This document shows, one piece after another, positions 31,251 through 40,644 of a DNA stretch of 64,000 nt (position 1 is the first letter of the stretch; each line of letters opens with the position of its first letter). The notes under the pieces were generated by a model, which saw only the letters and a program-made list of their open reading frames with translations, ran no database searches and had not been told where the DNA came from. The stretch spans positions 1 through 64,000 of the forward strand of contig JASFAU010000020.1 of assembly GCA_039704465.1 (NCBI GenBank), given 5' to 3'. This DNA is from Plasmodiophora brassicae. Lineage: Eukaryota > Endomyxa > Phytomyxea > Plasmodiophorida > Plasmodiophoridae. The translations under genes were made by a program, and so were the position numbers.

Positions 31251-33480
31251 TCATACAGCGAAGGACCGGGTGGAGACAGGCGGCGTGCGGAGCATGCCCA
31301 ATTCGTGCCGGCGCTCCTTGAACTCTTCCCATAGCTCCAGCATGCCCGGTTCCTGCAGAAACCTGGGGAAAACGTCGTTGATCAGCAGGTCGATGACCTC
31401 CTTGTACACAGGATTGAACAGGTCCATGCCGTCCTCCAGCGTGCTGGCATTGGATTCCCTTGATAGCTCCCTTAACGTAACGGACGCATTGGCCAGCAGG
31501 TTCCGCCGACGATATCGCTCCGCCGTTCCGGCACTGATGTTCAATTCCATCGGCGCGTTCGGCATGAGGAAATCAGATATCATCGTGTCAATCATATCGA
31601 GTCGCTCCTCCTCGTCATCGCCATCCCGACAAATCATCCGGTATTTACGTTCGGCGTCGAGGAACAGGATCGACTCCAAGGTCAGCGATTTCGTTGCAAA
31701 GGCACGCATGGCGGCGCCGCCTTTGTCGGTCGATAAAAAGATCTCGAAATCGCTCGCCATGTCGTGCAAGACGCTGGACGCCGTCCAGCTATCGGCGTAG
31801 TACGAATCGATGACAGGAGCGACGATCTGCACGATAAACAGAACGTGGATCAGCACCTGGCCCCCGACGATGTTCGCGGCCTTGACCGCAGCCTCGCTGC
31901 TCGCCATGAAAACGAATTGGAGGATGAAAGTGTAGAGGGCCCAGGTGATGAAGGCCCATGCGACACGGCCGAACTCTTTCCCGATGCCAAATATGTCCCT
32001 GGAGTGGCGCAGCGTGTACGAGAGGCATATGGCGGCGATCACGTCAATGGCGCAGAGGATAGCCTGATCGATCTGCAAGATCCGGGCCCCGATGCTAGAG
32101 GCGGGATTGGAAGACTGGCCGAATTCGGGCTGGAGCGCGAGCTGCGGCACGATGATCCATACGGCTAGAATCGGGGCGAATTGCATGACTTGCCAGAAGC
32201 AGACCGCCTTGATGCAGAACGACAACCTGCTGATTCGCCTCCAGAAATGAATCGTCCGGATGGTGCCTGCGTCGCAGTACTCCGTTCTGGAAGCCAGCAG
32301 CAGCTGGATATGGTATCGGGCGAACAGCGTCAACACGCGTATGACGATAATCTGGATGCCGAAGAAGAAGATGACGAGTACGTTGATGAAGGTCAGCAGG
32401 TACGGCGCGTCAGGAAAGCAGGCGAACAGCGCCTCAAACATCAGGTAGATAAAGAAGGATGAGGCGCCGGTCAGAGATCGGATGGGGAACCGGGATCGTA
32501 TGGGCTGGCGGTCACGTCGCGTGTAAAACCGCCAAAGATAGTATGGCATGTAGGCAAGGGCGACGACCGCCGATACGATTCTGCTGATTTCGGTCCAGTT
32601 GGGACGGCGCCTAGTCATCGCGGGCGCGGACCGATGGTGCTCTCCTACAGGCTCGCCTATCTACGGCCGGTCTGAGACTATGTGATTGACACTTTGCGCT
32701 GTGCCTGGAAGCACTGTAGAATGGTCAATCTGGGGGTTCCAATTTCCATTCGCCCCGCTTGAAAGCCGACGGTATCGGTTCGACGATGCAAACCTGATCC
32801 AAGTCGCTACCGGCGGTGGACGCTAACCCGTCATGTTTCAGCAGCGACGACATCGCATAGCAGCCTCTGTTGTATTGCACCGTCGATCATCCCCCGTCAT
32901 TTGCGTGTCAGAACCGGCGACCACCCCGTTTGCGTCGAACAGCTTGCGGACGAAAAGCGGTCGTCCTCGTTCTGCCTGTAATGAGATGCGCCCCTCGTGT
33001 TCTGCTGGACGGCACGACCCGCGTCATCTCCTTGATCAAGGGCAGCAGAAGCCGCACACGATCAGGCTGCTCTCGCGAGCGCACTGTCACGGTTCGTGAC
33101 ACCCGTTCCTGTCTCTAAAAACATCCCTGGCCAGTGGGTATTCGACTGATACCTATCGCGTCCCCCCGGCGTGACCCTCAAGTCGTCAGCTGGGTCACTA
33201 TACCCGCACGAGTCGCATACAGTGACTCGATGGCAGTAAACAGCGCGCGTCGTCCTATGCGAACGGTGGCCTGCATCGCATCGGGGCCTAGTCTTGGCGA
33301 GCATTGCGGAACGTCTTGGACCAGGGGCACGTCGTCCTTTAGCAAGTCGGGCCGCTCTGGCAGGCCCTCTGAGTTGGTACGTCCTGACATCTCGCTCAGG
33401 CATCGTCGAGCAAACCTGGACGCGGCGCCACGGAGGATGACGTCAGGGACGTTCGTCACAGAGCCCGCGACGGCGAACGT
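31140..33480. repeat. Segmental duplication block, copy B
   Basis: Counterpart of 12,420-15,150, same orientation. The RGS frame is conserved, the flanks are only patchily alignable. In both places a Tnp2 relic lies 1-2 kb further along, so the ancestral block was probably RGS gene, decayed exon, transposon. Confidence 0.75.
31251..32618 (-). CDS. 7TM-RGS protein, copy B
   Basis: Single exon, 455 codons from ATG at 32618, co-linear with copy A (12604-13971) without indels and about 95% identical. Substitutions are mostly conservative and spread over membrane and linker segments. The RGS core is almost unchanged (one L/M change in GGAA.RAFATKSL). Same predicted role: membrane protein with G-alpha GTPase-accelerating domain. 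Gene order relative to the kinase array (array on its downstream side) differs from copy A. Confidence 0.9.
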   Translation of the reverse strand: MTRRRPNWTEISRIVSAVVALAYMPYYLWRFYTRRDRQPIRSRFPIRSLTGASSFFIYLMFEALFACFPDAPYLLTFINVLVIFFFGIQIIVIRVLTLFARYHIQLLLASRTEYCDAGTIRTIHFWRRISRLSFCIKAVCFWQVMQFAPILAVWIIVPQLALQPEFGQSSNPASSIGARILQIDQAILCAIDVIAAICLSYTLRHSRDIFGIGKEFGRVAWAFITWALYTFILQFVFMASSEAAVKAANIVGGQVLIHVLFIVQIVAPVIDSYYADSWTASSVLHDMASDFEIFLSTDKGGAAMRAFATKSLTLESILFLDAERKYRMICRDGDDEEERLDMIDTMISDFLMPNAPMELNISAGTAERYRRRNLLANASVTLRELSRESNASTLEDGMDLFNPVYKEVIDLLINDVFPRFLQEPGMLELWEEFKERRHELGMLRTPPVSTRSFAV

Positions 33481-33802
33481 CGCGACATCCGGTCACGTTA
33501 CGTGTTCGGTGCCTACCCTGGCTAGCATGGCGGAGGATGAGCATCAGTAGCAGCAGCTAGTCGAATGGGTCCGCCAGCGGCTCCGGTCGTTGCTGGGCTT
33601 CGGATGATGTCGATGGGACCGCTGATCAGATTCTGTAGATCGATCGGGAACAGACGGGGACCTGGAGGCGTATACACTGGGAAGTAAATTGGGCTTCTAT
33701 TTGGGACGATGGGGGGCGATATGGGGGCTCTCCGTCCCAAGCAGCCCCTCCCAGGAACCGTCACAGGGATCATTGGTCATGCACTCATGCTGATCTGGAG
33801 GC
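32619..33802. other. No intact gene
   Basis: Decayed duplicated flank up to about 33,480. The minus-strand frame 33,459-33,178 is shared in part with copy A. Nothing recognised from 33,480 to 33,802. Confidence 0.45.
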
Positions 33803-34387
33803 ATGCGCAACCTCTGGGTCAAAAGGAGGCTGTGTAACTTCTCCGTGAGCTCCGCAGAGCCAATGAGCGGTGGTCGTCGTTCTCGTGGTGATGATCCCGG
33901 CGGATCCTCTGTTCGCGTCCCCGATATGCGTTCGGGACGGCCTGATCGCCTGCCGGATGCGGAATTATCATCGCCACTCGCACCGACCTTCCTCTCGAAT
34001 CGATTCCGATCGGGCCTTGGCAATGCGGCAGAAAATCGTATCAAGTTGGACCTGAGCTTCTTCGCGGATCGTTATCGGGCACAGCGTCCTTGCAGGCCGA
34101 CGATTAAGGTAGACGATGGCGCCGCCGGTATGACTGTTCGCTTCTTCGATATACGGCCAGCACCTCTGGAAACCGATGCCCGCAACTCCATGGAGCCGTT
34201 TGCATGTTGGCGGGAAGCCAACGCATCGAAGTATCGTAACGAGCTTCGCTTGTACGATTTAGTGGAGAAGGAAATCTCCAGGCGATTGACGCCTCTGCCG
34301 ACCCATCACGGCCTTGATCAGGCCACCCTAGATGTATTCGATACCCAATTTCGCGACCGACAAAACAAAGCGGTAACTGCATTATAA
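33803..34387 (+). CDS. Hypothetical protein next to the Tnp2 relic
   Basis: 194-codon frame from an ATG to a stop 10 bp before the transposase-like frames start. The first half is Arg/Ser/Gly-rich, the second half is well-mixed (LDLSFFADRYRAQRP, ELRLYDLVEKEISRRL). No known domain. It may be an accessory frame of the transposon or a short native gene. Confidence 0.35.
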   Translation: MRNLWVKRRLCNFSVSSAEPMSGGRRSRGDDPGGSSVRVPDMRSGRPDRLPDAELSSPLAPTFLSNRFRSGLGNAAENRIKLDLSFFADRYRAQRPCRPTIKVDDGAAGMTVRFFDIRPAPLETDARNSMEPFACWREANASKYRNELRLYDLVEKEISRRLTPLPTHHGLDQATLDVFDTQFRDRQNKAVTAL

Positions 34388-34396
34388 TTACATCAT

Positions 34397-36573
34397 ATGC
34401 AGTGTATGACGATGGAGCGCATTTCACAGATCATTGACTTCGGTTTGACGCGTGGTGTCGTTGTTGGTGACCTCCTGAGAGAGTTGGGCACGGACTCGTC
34501 GACCGCGATTTCGTCGGTCCGCCAGCTTCGGAAGTACCTTCTGGACGTTGGTGTTACCGTCTTGGTGTTACCGTCCCATTTATTCGATACCAAGTCTGCG
34601 ACCAAGGGCATATGTGGCGACATGGTACAACCCCACCTGCCGACATGTGCTGCCCGACGTCCGAACCTTTTCTATACTTCTCTCGGATCCTGATGATCCA
34701 GTGCCTGTTCCGCTGTTCTTCGTTGTGTCAATTGTTGCACGAAGAGCTCGATCGGCATCAGGAGACCTTGTCACGCGACGCGAATCCTGCTACTGTTCGT
34801 GACTGGACGGATGGGGAACCTTCTCTTGTGGGAATGCACCGTTCTTACGGGAACGCATTGCCAGCAGAGAGTTTCCTCTTCCGCTGTCGTCGATGACGGA
34901 TGGTGCGGATGTTCTCAGCTGGGGATCCAAGTCTGTCGTCCCACTTGTGCAACTGGTCTTGGGACTACCTGCCGCTGTTCGCTGCAACCTGGGTCTCATG
35001 TTGCCGGTCGGGTTGATCCCCAACATTGCAAAGAAGCACCGACGTATCTTTCAACGCTTAGATGCGTTTGAGATGAATTTGATGTACCACTACAGTTTTC
35101 CTGTGTCCGGCTCCTATGTCGGAACTGTTAAGCATGTCCGGTGCATCCAGGTCGCTATGGTATTGTCGTGGCGTACAACTACAATGGCCCTTTCACAAAC
35201 CACGGGTCGTTCCTGTTTGCAAGTCCTACCATTAAGGAAACTGTAAGCTGGCATGGCAAGTTGACGACTTTCTGAAGTCTGACTCAGCGTTGCAGTTGAC
35301 AGATGACTCTCGGCGAAATGCTTAGTGCGATTCCGAAAGACGAATATCCAAAGGATCTCCGGAGCCTGGAAGAGCTTCGCTCGGATGTCCTTCCGAAGAG
35401 CGACGACGAGATAAGTCGTCGAACATGGCGTCCAGTTCCCCGAGATCTCGCAATTCTAACGACAAAGGAGGATTCCGCGAGCCCGGATACGACGTTTACT
35501 CTGTGGGGCTGTTGAGCAGTTTCGGCCATCGGTCCAGTTACGTCCATGATGCTCTGCACGCGATGTGTTTGAGGACGGTGAAACCCCTGTTCGTGTCGTT
35601 GGACATTTTCGGCAACGGGTATTCTTTCTACAACACTCAGGTATTTTGTTTACCCTTGCTTGCAGCCGTCTCGCTGTTAACTTCTCTTCGTAGGTGCAGA
35701 AGATGTTCGGTCGTGCAGGCCATCATGTTCCGGTCTGGGCTGTAAAGGACAGTGCACGTTACCCTGCGAAGACTGTTGCGGGGACGAAGAGGTCTCTATG
35801 GCCATGGAAATCGATGCAATGCTCGAGGACCTTGTCTGGATAACTGGAGTGGCGGCAACCGAAGAACCCACTTGTTTCGACATGGTGGTCCGCCTTCCAC
35901 CATGTCGAAACAAGTGGGTTCTTCGGTTTGGCAGCCACTCCAGTTATCCAGACAAGGTCCTCGAGCATTGCATCGATTTCCATGGCCATAGAAGACCTCT
36001 TCGTCCCCGCAACAGTCTTCGCAGGGTAACGTGCACTGTCCTTTACAGCCCAGACCGGAACATCATGGGCTGCACGACCGAATGTCTTCGCGCAGCATCA
36101 TTGTTTTCTCTAACGCTCAAACGTTATTTCGTCAGATGCATTCCTTAGTGCACCTACCCGACGTAGTTCTTCGTTGGGATCCTTTGTACGGATTTATCTG
36201 GACGTTCCCCATGGAGCGTTGGATTTTCTTCATGAAGGAGAACCTGGAATCGACTATTTCCCAGACCATTAATATCGCTGGCAACCTCCAGATGACATTG
36301 GGTGCTGTTTTCTTGCGAGGCCATTATCGCCAGTTCTATTCGGTGGCAAACGGCAACATGTTCTCTTTGGCGAGAATTCTGGCAGCGTCGAAGACGCTGT
36401 GCCAGCTACTCCCGCGATGCTGCCTACCGGTATTGAAGTTCTCCCTCCGCTTTCGAATTATGAACTGTCAGAAGTCGAGCGATGCTGGCTTCATGTCCAT
36501 ATCATTACCTCCGGGCATTGGACGTCTGTATCCTATGACCATTCGTGGAGGTACCGGTATCGAAGTCTGGTGA
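34397..36573 (+). mobile_element. Broken CACTA/EnSpm-type transposon with Tnp2 transposase
   Basis: Fragments of one Tnp2-like protein occur in order on the plus strand in shifting frames: LCQLLHEELDRHQ...RDWTDGE (34,720-34,815); TDGADVLSWGSKSVVPLVQL and LGLPAAVR...GLIPNIAKKHRR (34,893-35,060), matching the catalytic-core DG..S.WP...NLP and G.IPGPK motifs; YVHDALHAMCLRTVKPLF (35,540-35,590), the D.xH...LG..K motif; and LVHLPDVVLRWDPLYGF.WTFPMER (36,145-36,215), the DUF4218-type block. An inverted duplication splits it at 35.7-36.1 kb and the left arm carries a 1-bp deletion. Terminal inverted repeats starting CACTA were not found. Not functional as it stands. Confidence 0.7.
35697..36090. repeat. 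Foldback inverted repeat inside the Tnp2 relic
   Basis: Arms of about 190 bp (35,697-35,888 and 35,897-36,090), about 95% identical, separated by 8 bp (TCCGCCTT). A few 1-3 bp differences, for example GGTTTGGCAGCC versus GGTTGCCGCC. The right arm is the version shared with 16,185-16,433. Confidence 0.95.
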
Positions 36574-36620
36574 AGGATTTCGAAGTCGCGACCAACCGAC
36601 GGATTCGTACGTCCTTCTCG

Positions 36621-37323
36621 ATGACGCTGGACAACCTGGCGAATTGTGATGCATATTCGCCAGGTACAAGTCTGGATACGGCGGAGTCTGCCTTCCAACA
36701 AGTGTCCACAGCAGGCCGCGGGCAACTATTGGTCATCGGTGATTTGTTAAACGCTTCAGGATGTTGCTGAGAAGAATGGCGCGGCATTCGCGCGCGAACT
36801 TGCCCAACGCCTGTTCCCAGACTCCATCGACGCGTATGAAGCACCGGCAGCAGGCCGTGGGAAATCCAGAAGGTGACAGAAAGTCCCGTCGACCCTAGCC
36901 GAGGCCGAGGATTGATCATCAAGACGGTGCCTTCCGCGAAGAAACCCGGTCCCTCGAAACGTCGGTGTTAATGACGAGTTTCCCTTCCCTGTGGATTTCG
37001 TTAATGGATGCGTCCTGCAGACCGGAACGGTGTGACTGCTTCGGGACGCAACATGACGTGTTCACGAATTGCTCGACTTGTGGACGCATTATCTGCAGTA
37101 CGTCGTCTAACGTGTTTCGCTGCGTCTGGCACAGTCTAAATGATGCTGTATAGGTGTAGAGGGTGACGACAAGTGTTTCTCCTGCGGAAGCTATGTCCAC
37201 AAGAACCGAACGGACCCTGCAGCGCGGTCAGCGGTTGAACGCAAGGACGTGATAATCGGGTCCACCGGCACTGTCCTGCCGTTAGATTCACTGAAGCTAA
37301 TACCAGGTATTAGAAGGAGATGA
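36621..37323 (+). CDS. ASC-1/TRIP4-type zinc-finger (zf-C2HC5) protein
   Basis: Exons 36621-36701, 36760-36812, 36854-36964, 37021-37097, 37154-37323 (492 nt, 163 aa). The core is RCDCFGTQHDVFTNCSTCGR, then IICSVEGDDKCFSCGSYVH, the CxC...H...NCxxCGRIxC...G.CxFCG signature of activating signal cointegrator 1. Family members are coactivators and components of the ASC-1 complex that handles collided ribosomes and alkylation damage. The N-terminus is short, with a helical segment and a basic linker (KTVPSAKKPGPSKRR). The zinc-finger exons and the 56-nt intron between them are firm; the 41-nt second intron and the ATG (directly behind the transposase tail, in its frame) are less so. Confidence 0.75.
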
Positions 37324-38059
37324 AGGCGAGGGCGGTCGTGATAGATGAGCAAGACTCTGGCGGGAACGATGACCACCCGGCGGGCAACCGCGCGTTTGCG
37401 AACCGATCCCTGTAAGGCAGGGCGCTGGAACTATATGAGGTCATTCATGCGTCTCTTCAACGGAAGCAAATCATCTGCTGTAAGACGCGACCGTAAATGG
37501 GCGCGACGGTATGGTGCCTGGTTTCCTACCAGATAGCAGGCGTTGTCAAATCCACCAAGCTGGTCCCGTCTCTCGACCCATTGGACGGAGACGCTAGAGG
37601 CAACACGGATAGTTGAGCTTGTGTACAGGTACTGGCATGCCCTGCACGAGTTGTCGGCGAAACAAAGAACTCGCCCGGCGCTCTCGAGTTCGGAACCCGT
37701 CCGCTGTAGGAACGATGAACACCCGTGGGAAGAACGAGCGCCTGGCCCGGCCTGGAAGACAAAACGCGCGTTCCTCGGTAGCCGTATGCAGGGCCAGCGC
37801 GCGCGCTCTTAACCAAACGCCGACGAGCCAGCATCCAGAAGCGTGACGTCAGCACCGGGTCGCTAACCGCCTCCTGGTTTCACGTAACGCGCGAAACGTG
37901 TCGGCAGAGACGCGGGCGAGCGCGTCGGGCGCCGGCATTATGGGACGTACCCGGACCTGCGACCTGTCGGGAACTCTGCAACGCACCATACGCCCTCATC
38001 GCACAGCATCATTTGTCTCGTGTCCCACGTATGGTGTTGTATCATGTCTGGCGTCTTCC
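37324..38059. other. No supported gene
   Basis: Frames on both strands are short; a plus-strand stretch near 37,600-37,680 (RIVELVYRYWHALHEL) is exon-like but isolated. Confidence 0.45.
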
Positions 38060-38701
38060 TCATTCGTCGGCGCCCAGCGACACTCGGCGACGTTGCAGGG
38101 CGCGTGCCAGTTCGTCTCGGAAGTTGCCCGGCGTCGCCCGGGCCGCCGGCTGATTCGCTGGCGGAGGTTTGAACGAAATCGACCCGGCGCAGGCGTTGCT
38201 CGCGTCGGCACAGCTGTTGGTGGATGAGCGACGGCGATTCACTGCGACTTGCAACTCGTCGAGCAACGTGCTCGCCTTCGCGATCGATGTCGTGCGCGGT
38301 GGAGCTGGCCCCTGCTGTTCCACCTGTGCAGGAGGACGACGTGGCTCAGCGGGCGCCAGCGGTGGTGCTGGCGCCGGTGCGGCAGGAGCAGGAGGCGCCG
38401 GCGGTGGTGCGGGTACTGCAGGCGCAGGGGGCGCCGGCGGTGGTGCGGGTACTGCAGGAGCAGGGGGCGCTGGCGGTGCCGGTTTGACAGTTGGCACAGC
38501 TGGTGCCAGGGGCGCGAGGGTCGACAACGCGACGACACGCGGTGACGGGCGGTGTCGTCGACGCCAGCCTAGGAGGCGCACGTGGCAACAGTCAGTAGGT
38601 GCAGCGCCACCAGGTGCACACTGTCCCCCCGTACACTCGATGAGCTCGCGGATCGCGAGCCCCGCCACGAAGCCCAGCGCGCCAGCCTTGATCACGTGCA
38701 T
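38060..38701 (-). CDS. Proline-rich protein with two WH2-like actin-binding motifs
   Basis: 213 codons from ATG 38701. The N-terminus has a short hydrophobic segment (residues 6-18). Residues 62-136 are Pro/Ala repeats (PAPPPAPPAPAV-type, repeated). Two WH2-like helices follow: STLLDELQVAVNRRR (144-158) and NFRDELARALQRRRVSLG (193-210), the latter at the very end. The combination of polyproline (profilin/SH3 binding) and WH2 (G-actin binding) is typical of WIP/verprolin-type actin regulators, a role in actin assembly is inferred. The repeat-rich antisense frame is a shadow. Confidence 0.65.
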   Translation of the reverse strand: MHVIKAGALGFVAGLAIRELIECTGGQCAPGGAAPTDCCHVRLLGWRRRHRPSPRVVALSTLAPLAPAVPTVKPAPPAPPAPAVPAPPPAPPAPAVPAPPPAPPAPAAPAPAPPLAPAEPRRPPAQVEQQGPAPPRTTSIAKASTLLDELQVAVNRRRSSTNSCADASNACAGSISFKPPPANQPAARATPGNFRDELARALQRRRVSLGADE

Positions 38702-38812
38702 CTCGTCGCTCCTCGTCGACGTCCACTATCGGAATAACGTTGCGTCGGGGCGACTGGCACTCCCCGTCGGCCGAGCGGAAGAAGGAACGAGATTCGTGAG
38801 CGCTCTCTTACG

Positions 38813-39106
38813 TTACCCGTGCCGCCTCGCCGATCCCCCGTTCTGGCCGACGGAGCCGTGATCCATGCCCGAGTGCTGGGAACGCCAGCGCTGCCCATCC
38901 GGGAGGCGGACGGTTTCATCATGGAGTCGCATGGTCCCGAGTACTTCCTCGGTCGATGGTGCCCGAATCACAAGGGCGACGATGTGTCCCCGCCGATAGA
39001 GATCCCGGGTGTGCCGGCATACGCGGATCCAACGGGCAGGCGGCGCCGACGACAAGTCTCGTCGATACCTCGACAAGGCTTCCAGTGCGGTCGCAATGGT
39101 AGCCAT
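38813..39106 (-). CDS. Hypothetical small protein
   Basis: Frame of about 97 codons from an internal ATG at 39106 (MATIATALEALSRYRRDL...). The first half is helix-like with an ALSRYR start reminiscent of LYR-type mitochondrial proteins, but the motif is imperfect. An opposite-strand frame (38,819-39,232) is equally long, so the coding strand is uncertain. Confidence 0.3.
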   Translation of the reverse strand: MATIATALEALSRYRRDLSSAPPARWIRVCRHTRDLYRRGHIVALVIRAPSTEEVLGTMRLHDETVRLPDGQRWRSQHSGMDHGSVGQNGGSARRHG

Positions 39107-39160
39107 GTTCCATGCTGGCTTGCGAATCATGGCGGATCTGCAGGGCCGTCGTGTACTGAC

Positions 39161-40293
39161 TTAGAAAGCGAGCAAAGCGCCGACCATGACAACAATAGTA
39201 CAGGCCGCTGCACCCGTCTTGTCGATCGGTGACGCTCCTGACGTACTCGGCGTTGGTGCTGGGGGCGGAGACGTTCCAGGTGCTCCTTGTCCTGCTCGAT
39301 ACCCGTTGCTGTCATACGTCTGACAGGCCTGCCAGTCAGGGCCCAGGCCGCACGTTTTGATGATGCCCTCGAAGCCCTGCCCGTTCGTGGCCGCACACGC
39401 CGTCGCGACTGACGAGATGATGGGGCAGCCACCTGAACCGGCGTCAGTGTACTCAGCGGCGAACACGGGCTTGCCCGCCTGGATGAACGGCGCGTACTGT
39501 TCACAGCTGCCCGAGGATTCGGCGCAGGACTCGACGACAGCGAACTCGAACGTGGGCACCAGGTTGTGGGGCGTGACCAGGTCGCCGCAGTTCTTCAGGC
39601 CAACCGCCATGCCCAGATCGTGCACCGACGCTGCGACCCAGTTCAGGTAGTCCAGGGCGTCGTTAACGGTCAGGCCGAATCCGTTGGAGAACGAGTAGCT
39701 ATCCAGGTTGTCGGGTTCGATGGCATGGCACCCGTACGACGCCATGCGCTGGAGCCGTGCCTTGACCAGCGCTCGCGTCTCGTTGCGCCGAATGTCGAGG
39801 AAGTACTCGCCAGGCCAGCCCGGATACGCGGCACCAACGATCGTGGGCGTCACCGCCGTGAACAGGTTCGCATCGGACTTGGCCGTGTCCAGGGAACCCA
39901 CTGACGCCCACCATATCAGACAAACGGAAATGATAGCAACGACGTGCCTAGCGCTAGAAGGCCATACCGTTGACGTAGCAAATGATGTACCGGTTATTGG
40001 CGCGCAGGGCGCTCATCAGCGCGGGGATGTTACTCGGAGCGAGTTGTTCAGGGTCAACGTCCCACACGGGCACGTTGGGCGTCGCCACGTTCGGTACAGT
40101 CTTGAAGGCCAGCTCCCACTACAGCAAGCCATGCGCGAGCGTTAGCCAGCGTTACTCTGGGATGATCCAGTCCACCTGCCTGCCAGCCCATGCCAACCTG
40201 AGGCCGGGTCCACGTCGTATCGGCGGTTATTGTCCCATACAACCCTACTAATGTTGCCAGCGCCAGTGCTGTCGTGACACCCATCACGCCCAT
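39161..40293 (-). CDS. GH114 family glycoside hydrolase, secreted and probably GPI-anchored
   Basis: Exon 1 from ATG 40293 gives a signal peptide (TTALALATLVGLYGTITA) and TTWTRPQ. Exon 2 (40118-39968) reads WELAFKTV, then VWDVDPEQL and RYIICYVN. A 67-nt intron (39901-39967) joins it to exon 3 (39900-39161): VGSLDTAKSD, YPGWPGEYFLDIRR, HAIEPDNLDSYS, VGLKNCGDL, VVESCAESSG and KPVFAAEYTD. These are the landmarks of the GH114/TM1410 barrel (endo-alpha-1,4-polygalactosaminidase family). The C-terminus is a Pro/Ser/Thr linker plus hydrophobic tail (ACTIVVMVGALLAF), as in GPI-anchored wall proteins. Exons 2 and 3 sum to whole codons. The donor of intron 1 is ambiguous (after TRPQ, or 11 codons later). 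Likely acts on galactosamine polymers at the cell surface. Confidence 0.85.
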
Positions 40294-40644
40294 CAGTCAG
40301 CCAGCAACAGCGTATCTTCAACTATGGGGCGATATCTAGACGTTGGGTAGGGTCGACATATAAACCTGCAGGTACGCGAGGACGCGTCGATCTGAACAGA
40401 TATTTCATGTTCTCCTATCCGTAAAATGTGATTAACGCAGGATCCCTCTCGGCAACCGCCTGATGGTTGATGATTGATGAGTCATTAGTCATTACCACGG
40501 CTGGCTTAGCACAACGTTGAATTCTCTGCTATACCGTCTGGTCGTGTCGTCATCGACCGGCACAGGTGGTGCGTTCTGTGGTCTAGCAATGGCAGGTTTT
40601 ATGCATCAAACAGTCGAATACGGTGGTTAGTCTAAACCGATGGC
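40294..40644. other. Intergenic
   Basis: Lower GC than its surroundings, with a short GATATAAA-like patch. No gene; upstream region of GH114 and 3' flank of the next gene. Confidence 0.5.

Noticed and set aside
38813..39106. LYR-type mitochondrial assembly factor
   Set aside because: Only ALSRYR resembles the motif; the Phe and following Arg helix are missing.
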